Of a stretch of 6,844 nt of DNA, positions 1 through 6,726 are shown piece by piece (position 1 is the stretch's first letter; every line of letters starts with the position of its first letter). The DNA is from an uncultured candidate division Zixibacteria bacterium (lineage in GTDB: Bacteria > Zixibacteria > MSB-5A5 > GN15 > FEB-12): NCBI GenBank assembly GCA_913009765.1, contig CAJVYT010000236.1, positions 1 through 6,844 on the forward strand, given 5' to 3'. Both the position numbers and the translations under genes were made by a program. Under the pieces are notes generated by a model. The model saw nothing but the letters and a program-made list of their open reading frames with translations, had not been told where the DNA came from and did no database searches.

Positions 1-125
1 GGATATGGAGTAGGGAGGAGTATAGATGGATGAGGTGGTGATAGTGCAGTAGGAGTGAGGATGATGGGAGTGAGTGTGTTTTGTTTTTTTTTTTTTCTTA
101 TGTATTATTGTTTTTTTTTTTTTTT
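1..125. other. Non-biological read tail beyond the P7 adapter
   Basis: This stretch lies outside the P7 adapter and is best read as the low-quality tail of a sequencing read that ran off the end of its library molecule. It has extreme strand bias: positions 1-80 are almost only G, A and T, followed by T runs at 84-96 (13 T) and 111-125 (15 T). When a short-insert read passes the last adapter base it typically reports A's and then noise; here the reverse complement is shown, hence T's. No gene, RNA or regulatory site is supported. That it is artefact is inferred from position and composition and is very likely. Confidence 0.93.
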
Positions 126-191
126 CAAGCAGAAGACGGCATACGAGATATATCAGTGTGACTGGAGTTCAGACGTGTGCTCTTCCGATCT
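126..191 (+). other. Illumina P7/index adapter (contamination)
   Basis: This is sequencing adapter, not organism DNA. Positions 126-149 match the P7 flow-cell primer, beginning CAAGCAGAAGACGGC. Positions 150-157 hold an eight-base index (atatcagt, read as ACTGATAT on the other strand). Positions 158-191 match the TruSeq index adapter or read 2 primer, ending in GCTCTTCCGATCT. Every base agrees with the sequence as I know it. Genuine DNA starts at 192. The adapter puts a false C-terminus on the gene at 192-643. Confidence 0.99.
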
Positions 192-643
192 ACAACCCAT
201 ATAATAGTTATAAAGACAGAGTATGAACCTAATTCGACCGAACCAAATGGCGTAGTTAAGTACTCAACCTCTACTCCACCCAAATATAACAGCAACGCTG
301 CGGCTATTTGTGCTGTCAACTTTATCCAAGCAGATAAAGGCTTTAAGTCATCGGAAAGACCAACCAACAAAATAATAAGCGAACCTAAAAAGACAAATAA
401 TATAATTTCAGCTAAACCGCTAAACATATCTGAAAAGATAAACTGACTTACAAAAATTGATATCCAGACAGAAATAAATAAAACAACTCCGCCTAAGAGT
501 GGAACCGGTTTTTTATGTCTTTTGTGTTCCCCCGGATAGTCTAAGATTTGATATTTGTTACTTATTTTAATTATAAAAGGAATTAAAACAAGGGCAGCAA
601 CTAAACTGACAGTAATAGAAATAATTTCAAACAAATAGGACAT
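192..643 (-). CDS. WecA/MraY-family sugar-1-phosphate transferase, 3'-truncated by adapter
   Basis: This is the N-terminal part of a multi-pass inner-membrane enzyme that moves a sugar-1-phosphate from a UDP-sugar onto undecaprenyl phosphate, the first step of many surface glycans. Only residues 1-150 are genuine. They contain a first helix at about 6-26, a cytoplasmic loop with DYPGEHKRHKKPVPLLGG (35-52), which is the family's basic/PxxGG signature, helices at about 53-70 and 78-96, the GLSDDLKPLSAWIKLTAQ motif (95-112) with the paired Asp98-Asp99, and helices at about 113-124 and 140-150. Family members are about 320-380 residues long, so more than half is missing. The cut falls just before where the second catalytic motif (NAxNLxDGxDG type) is expected. 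The frame continues through adapter to a stop at 125-127, adding 21 false residues (DRKSTRLNSSH and onward). The ATG at 641-643 lies 10 bases after the preceding gene and has no clear Shine-Dalgarno site. A WecA-like rather than MraY role is favoured by the neighbouring glycosyltransferases; the sugar is unknown. Confidence 0.9.
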
Positions 644-653
644 TTTTAAGTTC

Positions 654-1493
654 TTATCTTTTTGGCAGAAATATTGAAAGTATAAAATTTCCGCATAATA
701 TAATAGGTAAGAACAATATAGAAAAACCTCCGGGAAAATGCTTTAAAAAATATTTCCAAACTGACAGATGGTGATAATAATTTCGTATAAAATGCCCCCC
801 CGAACTGCCTTTTCCCCATAGATGTACTCCACCTGCTTGCGGGATAAAGTAATTAGAATAACCTAATAGATTTAGTCGATAAGACAAGTCGGTATCCTCC
901 ATATACATAAAAAACCGTTCGTCAAACATCCCGACTTGCATAAATCTATCTTTTTTCACAGCCATAAAAGTACCTGCCACAGCATCGACTTTGGTAACTG
1001 CTTCATAATCAGGAAGCGTATAATATTTTTCTGTTGGAAAAAATTTTGAAAGAGCTGAACCGCGCGATAAAAAGATATTTGTTGTGTCAGGAAAATTACG
1101 GCAAGTTGCCTGAAACGAATCATCAGGAAACCGCATACGACCTGAGACAGCACCAACATTTTCCGTTTTGTGCATAAAATCTATAAGATTATCAAGACTG
1201 TCAATATCAATTTCTAAATCGGGATTATAAAACAGGCATAGTTCCCCATTGGCATTTTTAACACCAAGATTACATGCTTTGGCAAACCCTGCATTATAGT
1301 TATTTTTGATAATACGAGCATGAGGGAAATATGCAAGGACAGTTTCTACAGAATTGTCAGTAGAATTATTATCAACCACAATCAATTCAAAATTTTTATT
1401 TAAAGATTTTGTCAAAGAGATTAACGACTGTTCTAAAGCAGGGAGAGAATTAAATGTTACGAGAATTATAGACAACTCAATATGATTACTCAA
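654..1493 (-). CDS. GT2 glycosyltransferase, WbbL/rhamnosyltransferase-like
   Basis: This 279-residue GT-A-fold family 2 glycosyltransferase probably adds a sugar to a lipid-linked glycan at the cytoplasmic membrane face. The nucleotide-binding N-terminus is SIILVTFNS (8-16) followed by VVDNNSTD (39-46). NPD at 90-92 takes the place of the DxD metal motif, as in WbbL-type enzymes. The acceptor/catalytic region is AGTFMAVKKD (173-182) followed by FDERFFMYMEDTDLSYRL (190-207), with the conserved ED (199-200) and Asp202. HLWGKGS (224-230) matches the late His/Ser motif. A hydrophobic segment at about 257-276 may anchor the C-terminus. The start is TTG (1491-1493): it gives the usual short lead-in before the first strand, and an in-frame TGA lies two codons upstream, so no earlier start exists. 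That TGA is the stop of the preceding Dpm1-like gene, six bases away, and both genes share one frame. Rhamnose is the commonest donor in relatives, but the donor cannot be read from sequence. Confidence 0.92.
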   Translation of the reverse strand: MSNHIELSIILVTFNSLPALEQSLISLTKSLNKNFELIVVDNNSTDNSVETVLAYFPHARIIKNNYNAGFAKACNLGVKNANGELCLFYNPDLEIDIDSLDNLIDFMHKTENVGAVSGRMRFPDDSFQATCRNFPDTTNIFLSRGSALSKFFPTEKYYTLPDYEAVTKVDAVAGTFMAVKKDRFMQVGMFDERFFMYMEDTDLSYRLNLLGYSNYFIPQAGGVHLWGKGSSGGHFIRNYYHHLSVWKYFLKHFPGGFSILFLPIILCGNFILSIFLPKR

Positions 1494-1499
1494 AACAGA

Positions 1500-2228
1500 T
1501 CAACTCAATTTTCCAAATATTGATTTCAAACGCAGCATCCAGACCATCCATATAGCTTCCCGCATGATTTTTTTTGACATTTTTGATGTACCTGCCACAC
1601 GATCCATGAAAATAATCGGGATTTCTTTAATTCTAAATCCTTTTTTCCATGCCCGCATAGTCATTTCGATTTGAAAAGAATAGCCAGATGCCTTAACATC
1701 ATCCAAATTGATAGCTTCAAGTACTTCCCGTCGAAAACATTTATATCCACCGGTAGCATCTTTGATAGGCAGACCGGTGACAATGCGAGTATACATGTTG
1801 GCAAAATAGGATAATAATAAACGTGACATGGGCCAGTTGATAACATTCACACCGGAAATATATCGAGAACCTAAAACCAAATCGTTGGTCTGAATTTCTC
1901 TTAAGAAATCTCTAATATATTCAGGTCCGTGAGAAAAGTCAGCATCCATTTCAAATATATAATCATACTCATGTTCAATAGCCCATTTAAAACCGGCAAT
2001 GTATGCTTTTCCAAGACCTTCTTTGTTGGCACGGTGTAAAACATTTACTTTTTCTTCTGCTGCTGCAAGCTTGTCAGCAATCTCACCGGTACCGTCAGGA
2101 GAACTATCATCCACAATCAATACATTAACTCTTGCATCTAAAGGAAGCACCGCATGCACAATTTTTTCAATATTATCTTTTTCATTATAAGTGGGAAAGA
2201 TTATTAACGCCTGTTTGGAATGTGACAT
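1500..2228 (-). CDS. Dpm1-like polyprenol-phosphate mannosyltransferase (GT2)
   Basis: This 242-residue cytoplasmic GT2 enzyme would transfer a sugar, typically mannose from GDP-mannose, to a polyprenyl phosphate, giving a donor for membrane glycosyltransferases. Visible motifs, in order: PTYNE (12-16), VDDSSPDGT (39-47), GLGKAYIAGF (71-80), the metal-binding DAD (95-97), GSRY (120-123), DATGGYKCFRR (157-167), GYSFQIEM (182-189), and DRVAGTSKMS (209-218), the conserved late Arg/Ser/Lys region. Length and motifs match soluble Dpm1 rather than forms with C-terminal membrane helices; the hydrophobic/basic end (225-237) may only touch the membrane. The ATG at 2226-2228 follows the yfhO stop after three bases, which suggests translational coupling, and no strong Shine-Dalgarno site is seen. 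The stop is TGA (1500-1502). The family is clear; mannose is the usual donor but is not proved. Confidence 0.95.
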   Translation of the reverse strand: MSHSKQALIIFPTYNEKDNIEKIVHAVLPLDARVNVLIVDDSSPDGTGEIADKLAAAEEKVNVLHRANKEGLGKAYIAGFKWAIEHEYDYIFEMDADFSHGPEYIRDFLREIQTNDLVLGSRYISGVNVINWPMSRLLLSYFANMYTRIVTGLPIKDATGGYKCFRREVLEAINLDDVKASGYSFQIEMTMRAWKKGFRIKEIPIIFMDRVAGTSKMSKKIMREAIWMVWMLRLKSIFGKLS

Positions 2229-2231
2229 AAT

Positions 2232-4700
2232 TTATGCTACCACTTCTTTCTTTTTTCTTCTATAATCAGTCACAAAGTAAAAACCAATTATAAGTATCAG
2301 ATATAAAGCTGTCAAGTTTGTCAAAAGTTTTCCTAAAGCATATCTTCGTGATTCAAATTTAAAAACCACCTCTTTAGAGCCTGCCGGGATTTCGACTGCC
2401 CGAAATGTTCCATACGCTCTCAATATTTTGCCCGGTTTTCCGTCAATAGAGACTTTCCATGCATCATAATAGTTATCGGTCAAAACAAGTATTTTGTTTT
2501 GTGAAACTAACAGATTTATTGTTACAGCATCGGTTGTATAGTCAGAAATCCACGCCGAATCAGTACTCAGAGAGTCATGCATATATGACAATTCCGGTTT
2601 TTCTTCTAAGAAGACCGTCTGCAATAGACTTTTAGGTGTATTTAAAATAGTATTATTCATTTTATCTATATTTTTAAAAACCTGAAATTGGTCAGCTAAA
2701 AAGACTCTTGGCAGAGCATTATCATTTTCAACAATTTGAATTTGTCCAAAATTTGCAGCTTGAAAAACAGGCTTATCTCCGAAATATCCATCAGGGAAGT
2801 TTTGATTTGACGGAAACAGAAGATATTTTGCACCTACAAGATTAAGAAAGTTCGGATTGGCTTGGTTCCGTTTGTTTGGACCGCCAAGCAGTTTATCATA
2901 CCATTTTAACTGGTTTCCATGATACCCGACAACCACGTCGACTCCAAAATGAGGAAGGAAATCTTCTTTGATAGTTCCTCCGACAAAATTCATCACTCTA
3001 AATTTTTCTTTTTTCTCCGTAAAAAAACGAGTAAACTGATTTTCCGACCATATTTGATTTTGGTCAGTCGTAGAAACAAATCGTTTATTAAATCGAACAG
3101 AATTTACGACCGGTATTAAAAGCATTCCGCATAGAATGACAATAGATGCTTTTTTAGATTGATACATCCAAACAGCTCCTGCCGCCAAGGCGGTACACAA
3201 AAATGATATCCACAACCCTGATTGAATAGAAGAAAGGTTCATATAGGCAACATCTGCTTTGGAGACTCCCTGCTGTACCATAGTTTGAGATGCATTTGAA
3301 TAAAAAAGAGACATCCAACCGTTTAGCATTCCCCTGCCGTCCATACTGTATAACAATGCCAGGACAAAAAGCAGAAGCGGAAAGCCAAACAGAAAGATTT
3401 TAAATCTTATAAGAATTTTATCTTTAAATGATCGGCTGTCATCGATAATTTTCTGCACTCCCATACCTGCAAGCATAGCTATTGAGAAAGAAAATAAAAA
3501 CATAATCATCGAGGGTGCCCGCAATGACTTTACTTTGGGTATCAAATAAAAGAAAATTTTAAACAGTGGCGTTGTCGCTCCCAAGGCATAGACAAATGCA
3601 AAAAGAGCCAACCCCGCAAAGAAATATGATTCCTTTTTCCTGACAAAGAAAAGAGCGAGCAGTGCCATAAAAATTCCGACAACACCGACCGACTCTGAAT
3701 TATCTTTAAAAACATTTTTCCCCCAGTAAATAGTTGAACGGCGATAATCAGGGTTTGCACTATTCACTCCTGAAAACTCAGGGACAAGTAAAGAAAATGC
3801 CTCTTCTTCATGAATCGACCATGAGGTTGCCCAATCCCATCCTGATTTAGAATCAGCACGCGGAGAAAATTCGGTTGTATATTTATATCCGGGGTAAAAC
3901 TGTATCGCCGACAGAAGCAGCCCAATCACCACAGCATAGGTCGTCAACATGGCAGGTCGTAAAAATCCCGGAACAGATTTTGTTGCGATAAAATTTGTTA
4001 TCAGTTTAAAAGCCGCAAAAAATGATATTGCCCAAAGGGTATAATATGACATCTGAGGATGAGGCGATAAAATAATAACACCAATAACTAATCCAAGCAT
4101 CGAAAAGTTGAACAGAGACTTAAATAACTCTTTTGATTCAAATCCCCGCTGAGTAAATAGAATTGTTAAGGGGAATAAAGTTGTGACAAATATCTTGCCG
4201 TCATGCCCCGGAGCAACAAGTGAAATTAAGTACGAAGCAAACATATATGAAACAGCAGACATCAATGATGCAACTTTAGAAAGTTTAAACTCTCTTGCAC
4301 AAGAATACATAAAAAGACCGGCTAAGAAGATATGTAAAATCAGCACAAATCCTAAAGATCGATAGATAGAGCCAAAATATTTTAAAAATGAAAGAGGATA
4401 AAAAATATCACCGTGGAATGCTTCCACATATGGCATTCCTCCAAAAATATACGGATCCCATTGAGGAACAGCACCATGCTGCCAAACAGAATCGACCAAA
4501 AATGAACGGAAGAAAATACCAGCCTGAATAGTATCTGACCCATGAAGCATTAAAGATGAGTCGATAAATGACCAAAACAGAACAATCAAAGCAACAGCTA
4601 TCCCGATAAAAGCGACCGGTGTAAAATAAGGTGAGTTTTCAGGGTCAAATGATTTTGATATATGTATAGTATTTACTTTAGGTTTCTGTTTTTTTGCCAA
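2232..4700 (-). CDS. YfhO-family multi-pass membrane protein (putative GT-C glycosyltransferase)
   Basis: This 822-residue protein of the YfhO family appears full length. Family members are multi-helix GT-C-like proteins; Bacillus and Listeria YfhO use polyprenyl-phosphate sugars to decorate lipoteichoic acid. A basic cytoplasmic N-terminus precedes the first helix at about 28-50. The first outer loop carries HGSDTIQA (53-60), with an Asp placed as in GT-C enzymes, and the typical PQWDPYIFGGMPYVEAFHGD (79-98). Roughly a dozen hydrophobic segments follow up to about 533, with GHDGK (165-169), SPHPQMSYY (212-220) and KSLRAPSMIMFL (391-402). Residues about 535-790 form a soluble outer domain containing LVGAKYLLF (621-629), NALPRVFL (661-668) and LTDNYYDAWKVSIDG (740-754). 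A final helix (792-809) and a basic tail end the protein. The start is TTG (4698-4700), fixed by an AGGAG site six bases upstream. The gene sits 36 bases after a GtrB/CsbB-like gene, its likely donor enzyme. The acceptor is unknown; teichoic acid is unlikely if this is a Gram-negative FCB bacterium. Confidence 0.93.
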   Translation of the reverse strand: MAKKQKPKVNTIHISKSFDPENSPYFTPVAFIGIAVALIVLFWSFIDSSLMLHGSDTIQAGIFFRSFLVDSVWQHGAVPQWDPYIFGGMPYVEAFHGDIFYPLSFLKYFGSIYRSLGFVLILHIFLAGLFMYSCAREFKLSKVASLMSAVSYMFASYLISLVAPGHDGKIFVTTLFPLTILFTQRGFESKELFKSLFNFSMLGLVIGVIILSPHPQMSYYTLWAISFFAAFKLITNFIATKSVPGFLRPAMLTTYAVVIGLLLSAIQFYPGYKYTTEFSPRADSKSGWDWATSWSIHEEEAFSLLVPEFSGVNSANPDYRRSTIYWGKNVFKDNSESVGVVGIFMALLALFFVRKKESYFFAGLALFAFVYALGATTPLFKIFFYLIPKVKSLRAPSMIMFLFSFSIAMLAGMGVQKIIDDSRSFKDKILIRFKIFLFGFPLLLFVLALLYSMDGRGMLNGWMSLFYSNASQTMVQQGVSKADVAYMNLSSIQSGLWISFLCTALAAGAVWMYQSKKASIVILCGMLLIPVVNSVRFNKRFVSTTDQNQIWSENQFTRFFTEKKEKFRVMNFVGGTIKEDFLPHFGVDVVVGYHGNQLKWYDKLLGGPNKRNQANPNFLNLVGAKYLLFPSNQNFPDGYFGDKPVFQAANFGQIQIVENDNALPRVFLADQFQVFKNIDKMNNTILNTPKSLLQTVFLEEKPELSYMHDSLSTDSAWISDYTTDAVTINLLVSQNKILVLTDNYYDAWKVSIDGKPGKILRAYGTFRAVEIPAGSKEVVFKFESRRYALGKLLTNLTALYLILIIGFYFVTDYRRKKKEVVA

Positions 4701-4706
4701 CCGTTT

Positions 4707-4711
4707 CTCCT
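4707..4711 (-). promoter_or_regulatory. Shine-Dalgarno site (AGGAG) for the yfhO-like gene
   Basis: AGGAG read on the minus strand lies six bases before the TTG start at 4698-4700, an ideal spacing. It is the only strong ribosome-binding site in the operon and decides the start. The nearest upstream ATG in the same frame (4716-4718) is followed by AGA and then TAG, so it cannot start the gene. The next internal Met is residue 51, at the end of the first membrane helix. Confidence 0.85.
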
Positions 4712-4736
4712 ATCTCATTCCATTTATTTCAGAATA

Positions 4737-5675
4737 TCATTTTGTATCAGTACGTTTCTTTATCATTTTCCTGCGTAAATCAGTTAACTCTTCTTTTATT
4801 GCAGTTTGTCCTTCTGCCATAAAACCCATAAGAAAAAGCCCAAACCCTAAGCCGATTAAGAGAATGACCAGATATAAAAGGGGCTCCTGAGTTTCATTAT
4901 GCCAATATTTTAAATAGACAGCCCATAACCCAACAAGGAGACCTAAAAAAATACTCGCACTGCCAATTAAGCCAAAGAAAAGAAGCGGTTTTTTCAAAAA
5001 TGTAATCTGAAATTTCACTGCCACCATATCAAGTACTCCGATAGGAATTCTCCAAATTGAAAATTTAGATTCTCCCCATACTCGATCATATAATGGAATT
5101 TTTGCTTCTTCTACTCTGTATCCTTCATCGGCGGCTAAGACAACAATATAACGATGCCAATCTTCACGTAAAAATATTTGTTCGACAACTTCCCGTTTGA
5201 AAGCTTTTACTGAATTTAAGTCATGTACTTTCAGATTAAATATTTTTCGTGATATCCAATTATATACATTTGAAACAAATTTTTTATTGTACGCACCCTG
5301 TTTCCAACCGGTGCATACATCGGCACCCTCGGCAATCGGTTTGATAAGTGAGGGTATATCTTCCGGTTTATACTGTAAGTCAGCAGGATAGAAAACAAAA
5401 ACCTCCCCCTTGGCAGTTTCAAATCCGGTTTGTAAAGCCGCTGTTAAACCGCGATTTCTTTGGTGAGCGGCATAACGGACAAAACTGTATTTTTCAACAC
5501 ATTTTTTTATTACTTCTAACGTATTGTCAACAGAGCCGTCATCAATAAAAACAATTTCTGAATCAAAAGGTACATTTTTCAGCATATCGTCATACTGTTT
5601 ACAAAATTCCTCAATATTTCCCTCTTCATTGAATGCCGGAACTATAGTAGAGACTGTAAAATCATAATTTTGCAT
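4737..5675 (-). CDS. GtrB/CsbB-like GT2 polyprenyl-phosphate glycosyltransferase with two C-terminal helices
   Basis: This 312-residue enzyme of the GtrB/ArnC/CsbB type attaches a single sugar to polyprenyl phosphate on the cytoplasmic side. The GT-A domain shows VPAFNEE (12-18), IDDGSVDNT (44-52), NRGLTAALQTGF (74-85), then YPADLQYKPEDIP (96-108) where relatives usually have DADLQ. Here Pro97 replaces the first Asp of the metal motif, while Asp99 remains. HDLNSVKAFKR (151-161), RYIVVLAADEGYRV (175-188) and DRVWGESKFS (197-206) are the usual later motifs; the last is the R..GxSK signature. Two membrane helices lie at about 229-255 and 265-288, followed by a basic tail. This length and two-helix layout are standard for the family. 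The ATG (5673-5675) lies 18 bases after the upstream gene; only a weak purine stretch (AGAGAAA) precedes it. Its position directly before yfhO mirrors csbB-yfhO and suggests it makes the YfhO donor. The sugar is not determinable. Confidence 0.93.
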   Translation of the reverse strand: MQNYDFTVSTIVPAFNEEGNIEEFCKQYDDMLKNVPFDSEIVFIDDGSVDNTLEVIKKCVEKYSFVRYAAHQRNRGLTAALQTGFETAKGEVFVFYPADLQYKPEDIPSLIKPIAEGADVCTGWKQGAYNKKFVSNVYNWISRKIFNLKVHDLNSVKAFKREVVEQIFLREDWHRYIVVLAADEGYRVEEAKIPLYDRVWGESKFSIWRIPIGVLDMVAVKFQITFLKKPLLFFGLIGSASIFLGLLVGLWAVYLKYWHNETQEPLLYLVILLIGLGFGLFLMGFMAEGQTAIKEELTDLRRKMIKKRTDTK

Positions 5676-5693
5676 ATATATTAATTTCTCTGT

Positions 5694-6668
5694 TTAACTC
5701 TTACTGAGTTTTTCCAATTCTTGTTTTAAGCGTGAAGTGGTAGGAGCAAATTTAATTGCTTCCTCATAATAATGTTTTCCTTCAGCCTTATACAGCTCGC
5801 TATTAGTTTCGCTGAATCTATCCTGATAAAACTTAGCCAGTCTTGCATTAAGATTATAATTTGTTGGCGAAAATTCAACTGCTTTTTTAAACATCATTTC
5901 AGAAAGCTGATAAATTGAATCTTTTTCTGCCGCCTCGGCTAAAAATGTATAACATGTTATATTATCGGGATTTTTGCCAATAATTTCAACTGCTAAATCA
6001 TTATTTATCTGCCCATTACCTTCATCATATTCTGCCACCAACCGTTCATACGGTGAAAGCTGATAATTGTCAGCAACTGCATTACCTGTATAACCGGCAA
6101 TTCGGTATACTCTGACCTTTTGAAGTCCTATATGGTACGTCATCAATAATTTAGCAGAATCCATTAAAAATGGATAGTCTTCTTTTGCCCGTTTTTCATT
6201 CCCATTATCTAACAATAAGTGGGTAATAGGATTATTTTTAAAAAATTCAGGGTCTGCTTTTGTTACACCAAACATGTGAATAATTGTTCCGATTTTATTT
6301 TCAGCTGTAAGCGAACCGGCATATGGACCGGAGACAACTGCATTTTTTGAGAGAATAAAACCTAAATCCACAGAATTATCACGTGCTGTAAATGTCGGTC
6401 TTTCAGCCCAAAAGAGATAATCACTGATATTAGCAAAACAGACCAGCGAAATAATCACAATTGGCAATAAATAGCAAATTTTCGAATGGAAGATATGCTT
6501 ATATTTCCGAAACAAAATAATTCCGCCAAACACTAATATTGAGAAAAAAACAGTCCATATGGCTGTCATCAGTTTATAATCATCATAGAAAAATGAACCG
6601 CCAATTGCTGAGATATACGAATTGTAAAATTGATAGATAAGAGGAAAGAATATAATAAAAATAATAGG
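5694..6668 (-). CDS. Membrane protein C-terminus with TPR tail, probable PMT/ArnT-like GT-C enzyme, 5'-truncated by adapter
   Basis: Only the last 324 residues are genuine; numbering here starts at the Pro codon 6666-6668. Hydrophobic segments at about 1-12, 34-53 and 64-80 look like the final helices of a polytopic protein. A soluble outer domain follows: NAVVSGPYAGSL (109-120), HMFGV (131-135), ITHLLLD (148-154) and VRVYRI (185-190). This layout resembles the C-terminus of PMT/ArnT-like or DUF2723-type glycosyltransferases, in which a sugar is moved from a polyprenyl phosphate to a protein or glycan. Residues about 237-310 are two tetratricopeptide-like repeats (AEAAEKDSIYQLSEMMFKKA and HYYEEAIKFAPT are typical), probably a protein-contact region. 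The frame stays open upstream into the P5 adapter and junk up to an apparent ATG at 6780-6782, adding 38 false residues. The true start is off the contig. The stop is TAA at 5694-5696. That it is a membrane protein with TPRs is well supported; the enzyme family is inferred. Confidence 0.78.
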   Translation of the reverse strand, partial: PIIFIIFFPLIYQFYNSYISAIGGSFFYDDYKLMTAIWTVFFSILVFGGIILFRKYKHIFHSKICYLLPIVIISLVCFANISDYLFWAERPTFTARDNSVDLGFILSKNAVVSGPYAGSLTAENKIGTIIHMFGVTKADPEFFKNNPITHLLLDNGNEKRAKEDYPFLMDSAKLLMTYHIGLQKVRVYRIAGYTGNAVADNYQLSPYERLVAEYDEGNGQINNDLAVEIIGKNPDNITCYTFLAEAAEKDSIYQLSEMMFKKAVEFSPTNYNLNARLAKFYQDRFSETNSELYKAEGKHYYEEAIKFAPTTSRLKQELEKLSKS

Positions 6669-6726
6669 AGATCGGAAGAGCGTCGTGTAGGGAAAGAGTG
6701 TAGATCTCGGTGGTCGCCGTATCATT
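6669..6726 (+). other. Illumina P5-side universal adapter (contamination)
   Basis: The 58 bases match the reverse complement of the TruSeq universal (P5) adapter from AGATCGGAAGAGCGTCGTGT through GCCGTATCATT. It joins the genuine sequence at 6668. On the minus strand in the frame of the neighbouring gene it reads as the well-known false peptide MIRRPPRSTLFPYTTLFRS. It is not part of the organism's genome. Confidence 0.99.

Larger units (their letters stand above)
192..6668 (-). other. Probable glycan-assembly operon (all genuine sequence)
   Basis: Six genes point the same way with spacings, in transcription order, of 18, 36, 3, 6 and 10 bases. No spacing has room for a terminator, and I see no convincing promoter, so one transcript starting off the right-hand end is likely. 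Contents are two probable GT-C type membrane enzymes (one cut), two polyprenyl-phosphate sugar synthases, one WbbL-like transferase and one cut WecA-like initiator. The shared theme is polyprenyl-carrier glycan chemistry. Co-transcription is inferred from spacing only. Confidence 0.75.

Noticed and set aside
84..125. T-rich runs that could be taken for a terminator or promoter element
   Set aside because: They sit outside the P7 adapter, where reads run off the molecule; no hairpin precedes them and the DNA is not genomic.
177..446. Plus-strand open frame of 89 residues
   Set aside because: It begins inside the adapter and lies opposite the WecA-like gene, whose protein has clear family motifs; it is a shadow frame.
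192..643. Natural C-terminally truncated WecA paralogue
   Set aside because: The truncation coincides exactly with the adapter junction at 191/192, so it is technical.
1500..1502. Alternative genetic code with TGA as an amino acid, giving a fused Dpm1-WbbL protein
   Set aside because: The upstream protein already ends at the normal Dpm1 length, the GtrB-like gene also ends properly at a TGA (4737-4739), and Trp is encoded by TGG within the genes.
2919..3119. Plus-strand open frame within the yfhO-like gene, and similar ones at 1999-2190, 4183-4365, 5197-5391 and 5348-5548
   Set aside because: All lie opposite well-supported genes, have no recognisable motifs and no ribosome-binding context; they are shadow frames.
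3542..3760. Minus-strand alternative frames inside genes (also 956-1159, 1661-1846, 5231-5422)
   Set aside because: They overlap conserved coding sequence of real genes in another frame and show no protein-like features.
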